Shown here: positions 17,781 through 24,999 of the stretch, piece by piece
Layout of the letters: the number at the start of each line of letters is the position of its first letter
How positions within the stretch are numbered: position 1 is the stretch's first letter
Assembly: GCF_013466985.1 (NCBI RefSeq)
Contig: NZ_CP059164.1
Span: 3,791,001-3,855,000 of the forward strand
DNA length: 64,000 bases
Reading direction: 5' to 3'
Origin: Nocardioides ungokensis
Lineage (GTDB): Bacteria; Actinomycetota; Actinomycetes; Propionibacteriales; Nocardioidaceae
Notes under the pieces: generated by a model
Databases searched by the model: none
What the model was told of the DNA's origin: nothing
Seen by the model: the letters and a program-made list of their open reading frames with translations, nothing else
Made by a program: the position numbers and the translations under genes

Positions 17781-18416
17781 CGAGACGGGCTTGGGACGCC
17801 CCGGCGCCACGGCGTCCGGGCGGCGCAGGTAGAGCGGCTCCGGGTCGCGCAGCTCGGCACGCTGCCCGGTCACGACCCGGGCCAGCCAGCCGGCGCTCGG
17901 CCGGGCCGGGCCGGCGGCGTTCGGGAAGGCGTCGGGGTAGAGGGTCGCCCCCTCGCCCACCACGGGCAGATCGGTGGCGGCGGCCCCGGGGTGCTCCACC
18001 ATGGGCCCGTGCAGGCGCGCCGCCTCGGCGTCGTACGACGCGAGGTAGACCTCCTTGCGGCGGGCATCGGTCGCCACCACGAAGTGGCCCGTCACCGCTG
18101 CGGTGTCGACCGCCTCGACGGCCAGGACGTCGAGCGAGCAGACGCCGTGCACCGGGATGCCGAGGACGAAGCCCAGCGTCCGCGCGGTCACCAGTCCGAC
18201 CCGCAGCCCGGTGAAGGGCCCGGGCCCGACTCCGACCGCGATCGCGGTGAGGTCCTGGCGAGTCCTCCCGGCCTGCTCGAGGGCCTGGGCGATCAGGGGC
18301 GCGAGCTGCTCGCCGTGCTTCATCGGCCGCTCGGAGACGAGCTCCACCACGACGTCCTCGCCGTCGTGCAGGGCGACGGAGACGTACGGCGTGGCGGTGT
18401 CGAAGGCGAGCAGCAC
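17778..18416 (-). CDS. tsaB: t6A biosynthesis protein TsaB
   Basis: A 212-residue ASKHA-fold partner of TsaD, needed for the threonylcarbamoyl modification but not itself catalytic. The N-terminus LLAFDTATPYVSVAL and the segment GVGPGPFTGLRVGL are characteristic, as is VHGVCSLDVLA. It begins nine bases after the fusion gene carrying TsaE, and ends within the tandem repeat that precedes rimI. Length and frame are normal. Confidence 0.95.
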   Translation of the reverse strand: MLLAFDTATPYVSVALHDGEDVVVELVSERPMKHGEQLAPLIAQALEQAGRTRQDLTAIAVGVGPGPFTGLRVGLVTARTLGFVLGIPVHGVCSLDVLAVEAVDTAAVTGHFVVATDARRKEVYLASYDAEAARLHGPMVEHPGAAATDLPVVGEGATLYPDAFPNAAGPARPSAGWLARVVTGQRAELRDPEPLYLRRPDAVAPGRPKPVS

Positions 18417-18425
18417 GGGTCGAGG

Positions 18426-19850
18426 CTACTGGGACGCGGTCGCGTCCGAGACCTCCGGGCGCTCCAGCGCGAGCTCGGCCAGGTGCGCGTCGATCCCCGA
18501 CGCCCCGGGCAGGTCGGAGACGAGGTCCCAGGTGCGCAGCTCGTCGATCTGGTCGTTGGGGGCGAAGTCGACCCTGCCGTTCAGCTCCGTGCGGTAGACC
18601 GCGACGAACTCGATGCGGCGTTCGTGGCCGAGCTGGACCGTGCCGACCCCGACGAACTCCACCGCGCCGGCCGGCGTACCGGTCTCGTCGAGGAACTCGC
18701 GCACCGCTGCCTCGCGCGGCGTCTCGTCCTGGTGGATCTGCCCGCCGGGCAGCTCCCACTCGTCGCGCCAGCTGTTGTGGACCATGACCACGCCGCCGGC
18801 GTGCTCGGCCACCATCAGCGCCAGCGGCAGCGGGATGCTCGGGTCGAGGTCGCTCAGCTCGGACTCGTCGCAGCGCCGGAAGTCGAGGAGCAGGTTCTCG
18901 TTGAGCTTCTCGGCCAGCGGCGGGCGCTGGCTGGAGGGGACCTCCATGGAGTACCACCGCGGTCCGATCGGGGTCATCAGGACCCGACGCGGGTCGAGCT
19001 CGGTGTCGACGTCGTCGTCGGCGAGCGCCCGGATGATCCGCACCTCCAGCCGGGACTCGGCCAGCCCCTCGGCCACCCCCTCCCCCCACTCCACGACGGT
19101 CACCGACTCGTCGAGGGAGGCGTCGAGGTCGAGGTCGTCGAGCTCGCCGATGCCACCAAGCCGGTAGGCGTCGACGTGCACGAGCCCCGGCCCCTCGACC
19201 AGCGAGGGGTGCTCGCGGGCGATCACGAACGTCGGCGAGGTGATGTCGCCACGGACCTCGAGGCCGCACCGATGCCCTGGGTGAACGTCGTCTTGCCCGC
19301 CCCGAGCTCCCCGCTCAGCACGATCAGGTCGCCGGCGCTCAGCTGCCCGGCCAGGGCGCGGCCGATGTCCCGCATCGAGTCGGCGTCGGGGGCGTCGAAG
19401 AGGAACGTGCGCAGCGGTCGGCGCAGCTCGACGTTGGGCGAGGCGCGGCGTACCTCCCGGAAGCCCTGGCGCTCCCAGAAGCGGCGGGTCCGCGGCAGCT
19501 CCTCGCGGGTCACGACGGTCAGGTCGTCGTAGCCGTTGGCGGCGTCGACCGCGGCGTCGATGAGCATCTTCGCGATCCCGTGCCCCTGGGCGGAGGGCAG
19601 CACCCCGAAGCGGCGCAGGTACATCGTGCTGCCCCTTCGGGTCGAGCACCAGGGCGCCGACGTCCTCGCCCTCGAAGCGCGCCACCAGGCCGCCGGCGCC
19701 GTTGGCGAGCAGTGCGGCCAGCTCGGTCAGGCTCTCGCTGAGCGCGGCGGCCGGCGGGTCGAGTGGCGGACGCGCCTCGAAGGCCGGCAGCACCACGGCC
19801 CGCACCGCCTCGGCCTCCTCGGCTCCGACGTGACGGATCTCCAGGCTCAT
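18426..19850 (-). CDS. tsaE: GNAT-TsaE-NUDIX three-domain fusion (two compensating indels)
   Basis: One reading frame of 474 residues after correction. Residues 1 to about 145 are a GNAT acetyltransferase (LRRFGVLPSAQGHGIAKML). Residues about 148-299 are TsaE, the t6A ATPase, with Walker A SGELGAGKTTF, DITSPTFVIARE, VDAYRLGG and the ending GPRW. Residues about 302-474 are a NUDIX hydrolase with the box GGQIHQDETPREAAVREFLD followed by ETG. An extra G near 19636 and a lost G near 19262 cancel out. No stop separates TsaE from NUDIX; a possible internal start (ATG after GPRWYS) has only a weak ribosome site. The ATG at 19850 overlaps the upstream hydrolase stop as ATGA. TsaE function is secure; the other two activities are by family. 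Confidence 0.82.
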   Translation of the reverse strand: MSLEIRHVGAEEAEAVRAVVLPAFEARPPLDPPAAALSESLTELAALLANGAGGLVARFEGEDVGALVLDPKGQHDVPAPLRGAALRPGARDREDAHRRRGRRRQRLRRPDRRDPRGAAADPPLLGAPGLPGGTPRLAQRRAAPTAAHVPLRRPRRRLDAGHRPRPGRAAERRRPDRAERGARGGQDDVHPGHRCGLEVRGDITSPTFVIAREHPSLVEGPGLVHVDAYRLGGIGELDDLDLDASLDESVTVVEWGEGVAEGLAESRLEVRIIRALADDDVDTELDPRRVLMTPIGPRWYSMEVPSSQRPPLAEKLNENLLLDFRRCDESELSDLDPSIPLPLALMVAEHAGGVVMVHNSWRDEWELPGGQIHQDETPREAAVREFLDETGTPAGAVEFVGVGTVQLGHERRIEFVAVYRTELNGRVDFAPNDQIDELRTWDLVSDLPGASGIDAHLAELALERPEVSDATASQ

Positions 19851-20935
19851 CGGGAGTCCACCAGCCCGGCGGCCGCGGCGATCAGCTGGTCGAGCTCGGC
19901 GTTGACCTGGTCGTGGCGCTCCATGATCACCATGTGGCCGGCCTTCTCGCACTCCAGCAGGGTCGAGCCGGGGATGTGCGCGTGCAGCTTGCGGCTGTGC
20001 CCGACCGAGGTGAGCCGGTCGGCGGTGCCGCAGATGATCGCGGTCGGGACGTTCTCCAGCGCCGCGACGGCGTGGAACTTGTCGAGCATCCGGAAGCTGC
20101 CGAAGAACTCCGCGACGACCTCGAACGGCGTGTCCGAGAGCATCCGGTCCACGAAGTCGACGTACCCCGCGGGCACGGCGTCACCGAACGCGAAGACGTC
20201 GGTGGCGACTGTGGCCACGTTGCGGCCGAGCCGGCGGACCCGGTCGACGCTCCTGTGGCCGCGGCCGAGCAGCCGCACCGCGCGGTGGGTGATCTCGCCG
20301 CCGATCGAGAGCGGCAGGATCGGGAGCAGGATCCGGCTCGGGTCGAGCCCGCCGGCGGTGGTGGAGATCAGCGCGACCCCGGCGACCCGGTCACCGAAGA
20401 GCTCAGGGTGCTGCTCGGCGAGCGCGATGATGGTCATGCCGCCCATCGAGTGGCCGACGAGCACCACCGGCCCCTCGGGCACGACCTCGTCGAGGATCTG
20501 CTTGAGGTCGCGGCCGAGCTGGTCGATCGTGGCGTGGCCCAGGGTCGAGCGGCCGGAGCGGCCGTGCGAGCGCTGGTCGTAGAAGACCGACCGGACCAAG
20601 CCGCGGTAGCCGGCCCGCTGGAAGTGCCAGCAGTCCAGGTTGAGCGCGTAGCCGTGGCAGAACACCACCGTCAGCGGCGGATGCGCCGCGCGCCTGGTGC
20701 GGCGGCGGCCGTTGTTCTCGTCGAGGACGAGCTCGTCGACCTCGACGTGGAGCGGCACGCCGTCGTCCGCGACCACCGTGATGGGCCTGGAGCGCAGTGA
20801 GCCGAACGGGGTGGCGTCGCCGGCTCCACGGCGCGCGATGACGCGACGGTGCCGGGCGACCCCGACGGCCGTGCCGGCAACCGCGATGCCGGCCGCTCCG
20901 GCAGCGGCTCCCAGGATCCTGCGTCTGACGCTCAT
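19847..20935 (-). CDS. alpha/beta hydrolase with N-terminal membrane anchor
   Basis: A 362-residue alpha/beta-fold hydrolase. The N-terminus (RRRILGAAAGAAGIAVAGTA) is a likely membrane anchor or uncleaved signal. The oxyanion segment is VVFCHGYALNLDCW, the nucleophile elbow GHSMGG, and the catalytic His is in EKAGHMVIMERHD. Such genes commonly sit between alr and tsaE in this group of actinobacteria. It overlaps both neighbours by four bases (ATGA), so alr, this gene and the TsaE fusion form one translationally linked run. Substrate unknown; lipid or ester hydrolysis is plausible. Confidence 0.85.
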   Translation of the reverse strand: MSVRRRILGAAAGAAGIAVAGTAVGVARHRRVIARRGAGDATPFGSLRSRPITVVADDGVPLHVEVDELVLDENNGRRRTRRAAHPPLTVVFCHGYALNLDCWHFQRAGYRGLVRSVFYDQRSHGRSGRSTLGHATIDQLGRDLKQILDEVVPEGPVVLVGHSMGGMTIIALAEQHPELFGDRVAGVALISTTAGGLDPSRILLPILPLSIGGEITHRAVRLLGRGHRSVDRVRRLGRNVATVATDVFAFGDAVPAGYVDFVDRMLSDTPFEVVAEFFGSFRMLDKFHAVAALENVPTAIICGTADRLTSVGHSRKLHAHIPGSTLLECEKAGHMVIMERHDQVNAELDQLIAAAAGLVDSR

Positions 20936-22104
20936 TCGGGGTCCTCGGCTCCTCGGTCGGGTTGGACGTGACGGCGGACGAACCGGCCGCCGATCCTGGT
21001 GACGATCTCGTAGGAGATGGTGCCGCACGCCTCCGCCCAGTCCTGGGCGGTCGGCTCCCCGTCCCGGCCGATGCCGAACAGCACCACCTCGTCGCCGGCC
21101 TCTGCCTGGTCGCCCTCGAGGTCGACGACGAACTGGTCCATGCAGATGCGGCCGCGCACCGGGCGTCGCTTGCCGCCGACCCAGGTCTCGGCGGTGTTGG
21201 ACGCGTGTCGCGGCACGCCGTCGCCGTAGCCCGCCGGGACCAGCCCGACGGTCGTGGGCTGCGGCGCGATCCAGGTGTGACCGTAGGAGACACCGGCGCC
21301 GGCGGCGATCGGCTTGACCAGGGCCAGGGTCGCGCGCACCGTCATCGCCGGGACCAGGCCCAAGTCGGCGGTGTGGCCGGGCGCCGGGTCGAGGCCGTAC
21401 GACGCGAGCCCGCACCGGACCAGGTCGAAGCGGGAGGAGGGCCGCAGCAGCGCGCCCGCCGAGTTGGCCAGGTGCCGGACCTCGGGGCGCAGGCCGGCCG
21501 CCGCGGCGACGTCGAGCGCGTGGCGGAAGGCCTCCTCCTGCGCGTCGTTGGCGGGATGGTCGGGCTCGTCGCTGCACGCGAAGTGGGACCAGATGCCGGT
21601 GACCCGGACCAGCCCGCGCTCCTCGAGCCGGGCCGCCTCGGCGACCAGGTCCGGCCAGTCCGCCGCGGTCGCGCCGCCGCGGGAGAGGCCGGTGTCGATC
21701 TTGAGCTGCACCCGTGCGGTGCGCTGCAGGTGGTGGGCGGCCTCGGCGATCTCACCCAGCACCGGCAGCGTGGCGGCGGTGACGTCGACGTCCGCGGCGA
21801 CCGGGTCGGCGTACCCCTCGCCGGGCACGGCCAGCCAGCACAGCACCCGGCCGGTGTCGCCGGCGGCGCGCAGCGCCATCGCCTCGTCGACGGTGGCCAC
21901 GCCGAGCCACTCGGCCCCGGCCTCGCGGGCGGCCGCGGCGGACTCGACCATGCCGTGGCCGTAGCCGTCCGCCTTGACGACGGTCATCATCCGGACCGTC
22001 CCGGCGCCCTCGGGATCCACCGCCCGGCGCAGTGTGGCGACGTTGTGCCGGATCACCGCCAGGTCGACCACGATCTCGGCGCGCGCGACCGGCGATGGGC
22101 TCAT
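20932..22104 (-). CDS. alr: alanine racemase
   Basis: A 390-residue PLP enzyme making D-alanine for peptidoglycan. The PLP lysine is Lys44 in VVKADGYGHG; the second catalytic residue is the tyrosine in GVSYGHTW; RPVRGRICMDQFVVDL is the substrate-site segment. I chose the ATG at 22104, preceded by GGGAG about 11 bases upstream; an ATG six codons earlier (22122) is also open. It is followed by the alpha/beta hydrolase with a four-base overlap. Upstream, nnr ends 47 bases away on the same strand. Confidence 0.95.
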   Translation of the reverse strand: MSPSPVARAEIVVDLAVIRHNVATLRRAVDPEGAGTVRMMTVVKADGYGHGMVESAAAAREAGAEWLGVATVDEAMALRAAGDTGRVLCWLAVPGEGYADPVAADVDVTAATLPVLGEIAEAAHHLQRTARVQLKIDTGLSRGGATAADWPDLVAEAARLEERGLVRVTGIWSHFACSDEPDHPANDAQEEAFRHALDVAAAAGLRPEVRHLANSAGALLRPSSRFDLVRCGLASYGLDPAPGHTADLGLVPAMTVRATLALVKPIAAGAGVSYGHTWIAPQPTTVGLVPAGYGDGVPRHASNTAETWVGGKRRPVRGRICMDQFVVDLEGDQAEAGDEVVLFGIGRDGEPTAQDWAEACGTISYEIVTRIGGRFVRRHVQPDRGAEDPE

Positions 22105-22150
22105 GACCACCGATTCTCCCATCCGTCGACACCAGGGCGGCGCAGGGCCG

Positions 22151-23554
22151 TCAGGCGCGGGACGGGAGGTGTCGCACGACGGCCGCCACGTGGCGGGCCA
22201 CGTCGCCGGCCACGACGGGTCCGCCGCGGGAGGCCAGGGTCGCGGCGGCGCCGTGCAGCCAGGACCCGACCGAGGCCGCGTCGAACGGCTCCAGGCCCGC
22301 CGCGAGGAGCGCGCCGATGAGCCCGCCGAGGACGTCGCCGGCCCCGGCCGTCGCCAGCCACGGCACGCCCGTGGTGGTGGCCCGGACCCGGCCCTCCGGC
22401 TCGGCGACCAGCGTGTGCCTCCCCTTCAGCAGGACCACCGCGCCGAGCTCGTCGGCGGCGCGGCGGGCGTGAGCCAGCGGACTGGCCTCGATGTCCGCGC
22501 GCCCGGTGCCGAGCATCGCGGCGAGCTCGCCCGCGTGCGGGGTGAGGACCGCCGGGACGCCGAGCCGGCCGGACACGTGGGCCAGCGCGTCGGCGTCGAC
22601 CACTACCGGGACACCCTCGTCGAGGGCCTCGGCCAGCTCGCGGCCGGCGTGCTCCCCGCCGCCCGAGCCGACCACCCAGGCCTGCACCCTGCCCTCGCCC
22701 ACGACCTCCGGGTGCGCCTCCCGGACCCGGTCGGCGACGGCACGGTCCCCGACGTACCGCACCATGCCGCACAGGCCGGTCGCCGCGCCCGCGACGCTGA
22801 GCAGGCCGGCGCCGGGGTAGGCCGCGGAGCCGGAGCGGACGCCGACGACGCCGCGGGTGTACTTGTGTGCGTCCGGGCGGGGGCGCGGCAGCAGCGCCGC
22901 GACGTCCCCCGGCTGGAGCGCCTCGACGGGCGCCGGCGGCAGGTCGAGACCGATGTCGACGAGCTGCACCACGCCGCAGGCCGCGGCCGCGGGGTCGACG
23001 AGGTGCGCGATCTTGTGGGTGCCGAAGGTGACGGTGACGTCCGCGCGGACGTGCTCGCCGTCGAGCTCGCCGGTGTCGACGCCCACCCCGGACGGGACGT
23101 CCACCGCGACCACCGGGACCCCGGGCACCGCCGCGAGCGCCGCCACCGCCTCGTTGCCCAGGCCGCCGCGACCACCGATCCCGACGATCCCGTCCACGAC
23201 CACGTCCGGTCGTGCGGTGGAGGGTGCGCCCCGGCGCACGTCGAACCGCACGACCCGGCCTCCGGCGGCACGCAGGGCGGCCACCCCGGCCTCGTGGGCC
23301 CGGTCGGAGAGCAGCCACGCGTCCACCAGGCACCCGCGCCGGGCGAGCAGCACCCCGGCGTACAAAGCGTCGCCGCCGTTGTTGCCGGACCCGACGAGCA
23401 GCAGCACCCGCCGCCCGTAGGCGCCACCGAGCAGGTCGATGACGGCGTACGCCAGACCGGCCGCGGCACGCTGCATCAGCACCCCGTCCGGGAGCCGCGC
23501 CATCAGTTCCCCCTCGGCCGCCCGCACCTGCTCGACGGTGTGCGCACTCCTCAT
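22151..23554 (-). CDS. nnr: bifunctional NAD(P)H-hydrate repair enzyme Nnr
   Basis: A 467-residue fusion that repairs damaged NAD(P)H: an N-terminal epimerase (YjeF_N; VGSGNNGGDALYAGVLLARR at about 55-75, DVPSGVGVDTG) and a C-terminal ADP-dependent dehydratase of ribokinase-like fold (VLTPHAGELAAMLG, VLLKGRHTLVAEP, TAGAGDVLGGLIGALLA with the catalytic Asp of GxGD). Frame intact and length normal. Gene order acpS-nnr-alr is standard for actinobacteria, except that an AbiEi-like gene flanked by repeats is inserted between acpS and nnr here. Confidence 0.95.
   Translation of the reverse strand: MRSAHTVEQVRAAEGELMARLPDGVLMQRAAAGLAYAVIDLLGGAYGRRVLLLVGSGNNGGDALYAGVLLARRGCLVDAWLLSDRAHEAGVAALRAAGGRVVRFDVRRGAPSTARPDVVVDGIVGIGGRGGLGNEAVAALAAVPGVPVVAVDVPSGVGVDTGELDGEHVRADVTVTFGTHKIAHLVDPAAAACGVVQLVDIGLDLPPAPVEALQPGDVAALLPRPRPDAHKYTRGVVGVRSGSAAYPGAGLLSVAGAATGLCGMVRYVGDRAVADRVREAHPEVVGEGRVQAWVVGSGGGEHAGRELAEALDEGVPVVVDADALAHVSGRLGVPAVLTPHAGELAAMLGTGRADIEASPLAHARRAADELGAVVLLKGRHTLVAEPEGRVRATTTGVPWLATAGAGDVLGGLIGALLAAGLEPFDAASVGSWLHGAAATLASRGGPVVAGDVARHVAAVVRHLPSRA
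23224..23256 (+). repeat. diverged third copy of the 33-bp repeat, inside nnr
   Basis: This stretch, coding on the other strand for part of Nnr, matches the 33-bp AbiEi-flanking repeat at 27 of 33 positions, including the GTGCGCC/GGCGCAC palindrome and the closing CACGACCC. It may be chance in a GC-rich coding region, or a source or target of the repeat. Confidence 0.3.
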
Positions 23555-23586
23555 GCGGCCAACCTAACGGTGTCGTGCCCCTGAGA

Positions 23587-23619
23587 GTGCGCCCTGGCGC
23601 ACCCTGAGCCACACGACCC
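23587..23619 (+). repeat. 33-bp direct repeat, left copy
   Basis: Identical to the copy at 24598-24630. It begins with a perfect 7-bp palindrome (GTGCGCC-CT-GGCGCAC) and continues CCTGAGCCACACGACCC. It lies between the divergent starts of nnr and the AbiEi-like gene. Confidence 0.95.
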
Positions 23620-23675
23620 GAGGGCTGTGGAGGACGCCGAACCCGAGAGCGGCCGAACGGGCAGTCTGCCCTCGC

Positions 23676-24596
23676 ATGAGCAACCAGGATTCGTGGCGCA
23701 CCGTGGCCGCGCGGCAGGAGGGGATGCTGTCGCGCCGGCAGCTCGGCGAGCTCGGCTTCGACCGCTGGCGGGTGCGCAACCAGATCGCCGCCGGGCGCTG
23801 GGCGGAGCGCTCCCCGATGGTGGTCAGTACGACGACCGGCCCGTTGTCGCGTGCCCAGCTGATGTGGCTGGGCGTTCTCCACGCGGGGCCGCAGGCAGTC
23901 GTCGGTGGGCTGGCGGCGGCGGAGGTGGCCGGGTTGCGCAACTGGCACCGCGACGAGGTGACGGTCCTGATCCCCGACGAGCTCGACGTCGACGACGTCT
24001 CGGGCATCGACTTCCACCGCACCCGACGCGACATCGCCGCACTCCGTACTCCCGGGTCGGGCCTCCCCCGCAGTCGCATCGAGCCGGCGATCCTGCTCTT
24101 CGGGGCCCACCAGCGCTCGCGACGAACGGCCCAGGGCGTCGTGGCGGCTGCCGTCCAGCAGCAGCTCGCCGACCCGGCGTCCCTGCTGTCCTGGGTCAAG
24201 ATGCTGCGACCGCTGCGCTGGGCCCCGATGTTCCGGGAGGTGATCGGTGACATCGCCGGAGGTTCCCAGTCGGTGGCCGAGCTGGACGTCGTACGGCTGT
24301 GCCGCCACCACGGCCTGGCTCTCCCCGACCGCCAGGTGAGTCGGCGGGACGCAGGCGGAAGACCCCGCTTCACGGACTGCGAGTGGCGTCTTCGTGACGG
24401 TCGGGTTCTGGTGCTCGAGGTAGACGGCGGGTTCCACATGGAGGCCGCGCACTGGGAGGACGATCTCGTTCGCCAGCGTCAGCTGAGCTCGCCGGACCGT
24501 CTGATCGTGCGCTGCACTGCGCGTGAGCTCAGGGACGAACCGTGGCGGGTCGCCGGGGACCTCCGACGCCTCGGCGTCCCGACTCGTGCGGCCTAG
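23676..24596 (+). CDS. AbiEi-like / DUF559-type endonuclease-fold protein
   Basis: A 306-residue protein of the actinobacterial AbiEi group. The N-terminal part (WRTVAARQEGMLSRRQLGE, then RWRVRNQIAAGRWAE) is the AbiEi-type winged-helix region. The C-terminal 90 residues carry the DUF559-like core: FTDCEWRLRDGRVLVLEVDG, then HWEDDLVRQRQL, with the Asp, Glu and Gln spacing of PD-(D/E)xK-type folds. No toxin partner gene (AbiEii nucleotidyltransferase) is adjacent. It sits alone between nnr and acpS, exactly bracketed by 33-bp direct repeats, so it looks like a mobile single-gene insertion. Whether it is an antitoxin, a nuclease or a selfish gene cannot be settled from sequence. Confidence 0.72.
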   Translation: MSNQDSWRTVAARQEGMLSRRQLGELGFDRWRVRNQIAAGRWAERSPMVVSTTTGPLSRAQLMWLGVLHAGPQAVVGGLAAAEVAGLRNWHRDEVTVLIPDELDVDDVSGIDFHRTRRDIAALRTPGSGLPRSRIEPAILLFGAHQRSRRTAQGVVAAAVQQQLADPASLLSWVKMLRPLRWAPMFREVIGDIAGGSQSVAELDVVRLCRHHGLALPDRQVSRRDAGGRPRFTDCEWRLRDGRVLVLEVDGGFHMEAAHWEDDLVRQRQLSSPDRLIVRCTARELRDEPWRVAGDLRRLGVPTRAA

Positions 24597-24597
24597 C

Positions 24598-24630
24598 GTG
24601 CGCCCTGGCGCACCCTGAGCCACACGACCC
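24598..24630 (+). repeat. 33-bp direct repeat, right copy
   Basis: Identical to 23587-23619 and beginning one base after the AbiEi-like stop codon. The hairpin may double as a terminator for that gene. Confidence 0.95.
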
Positions 24631-24641
24631 ACCGGAAGGGC

Positions 24642-24995
24642 TCAGGACTCGAGGACCACCATCGCCGAGGCGATGCCGGCGTCGTGCGAGAGGGAGAGGT
24701 GCACGGAGGCCACACCGAGCTCGTCGGCACGGGCTCGGACGGTGCCGCGGATGTCGAAGCGGGGCCGGCCGGACTCCTCCGAGACCACCTCGGCGTCGTG
24801 CCAGGCCATCCCGACGGGGGCGCCGAGCGCCTTGGCCAGCGCCTCCTTGGCGGCGAAGCGGGCCGCCAGTGACGCCGGCGGTCGAGCGGCCTCGTGCGGG
24901 GTGAAGAGCCGCTGCACCAGGCTTGGCGTGCGCGCCAGCGACTCCTCGAAGCGCGCGATGTCGCACACGTCGATGCCCACCCCGATGACGGCCAC
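24642..24995 (-). CDS. acpS: holo-[acyl-carrier-protein] synthase
   Basis: A 117-residue phosphopantetheinyl transferase that activates acyl carrier protein with coenzyme A. Family motifs are GVGIDVCDIARFEESL (residues about 5-20), with the Mg-binding Asp, and RFAAKEALAKALG. The C-terminal HLSLSHDAGIASAMVVLE completes the fold. The GTG at 24995 follows the glmS stop by four bases, making glmS-acpS an operon. Confidence 0.95.
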   Translation of the reverse strand: MAVIGVGIDVCDIARFEESLARTPSLVQRLFTPHEAARPPASLAARFAAKEALAKALGAPVGMAWHDAEVVSEESGRPRFDIRGTVRARADELGVASVHLSLSHDAGIASAMVVLES

Positions 24996-24999
24996 GGTG

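Noticed and set aside
23224..23256. Firm third copy of the AbiEi-flanking repeat inside nnr
   Set aside because: 27 of 33 matches is notable, but the segment is conserved coding sequence of Nnr in a GC-rich region, so chance similarity cannot be excluded; kept only as a low-confidence feature.
23676..24596. Complete AbiE toxin-antitoxin system
   Set aside because: No AbiEii-type nucleotidyltransferase gene is adjacent; the neighbours are nnr and acpS.
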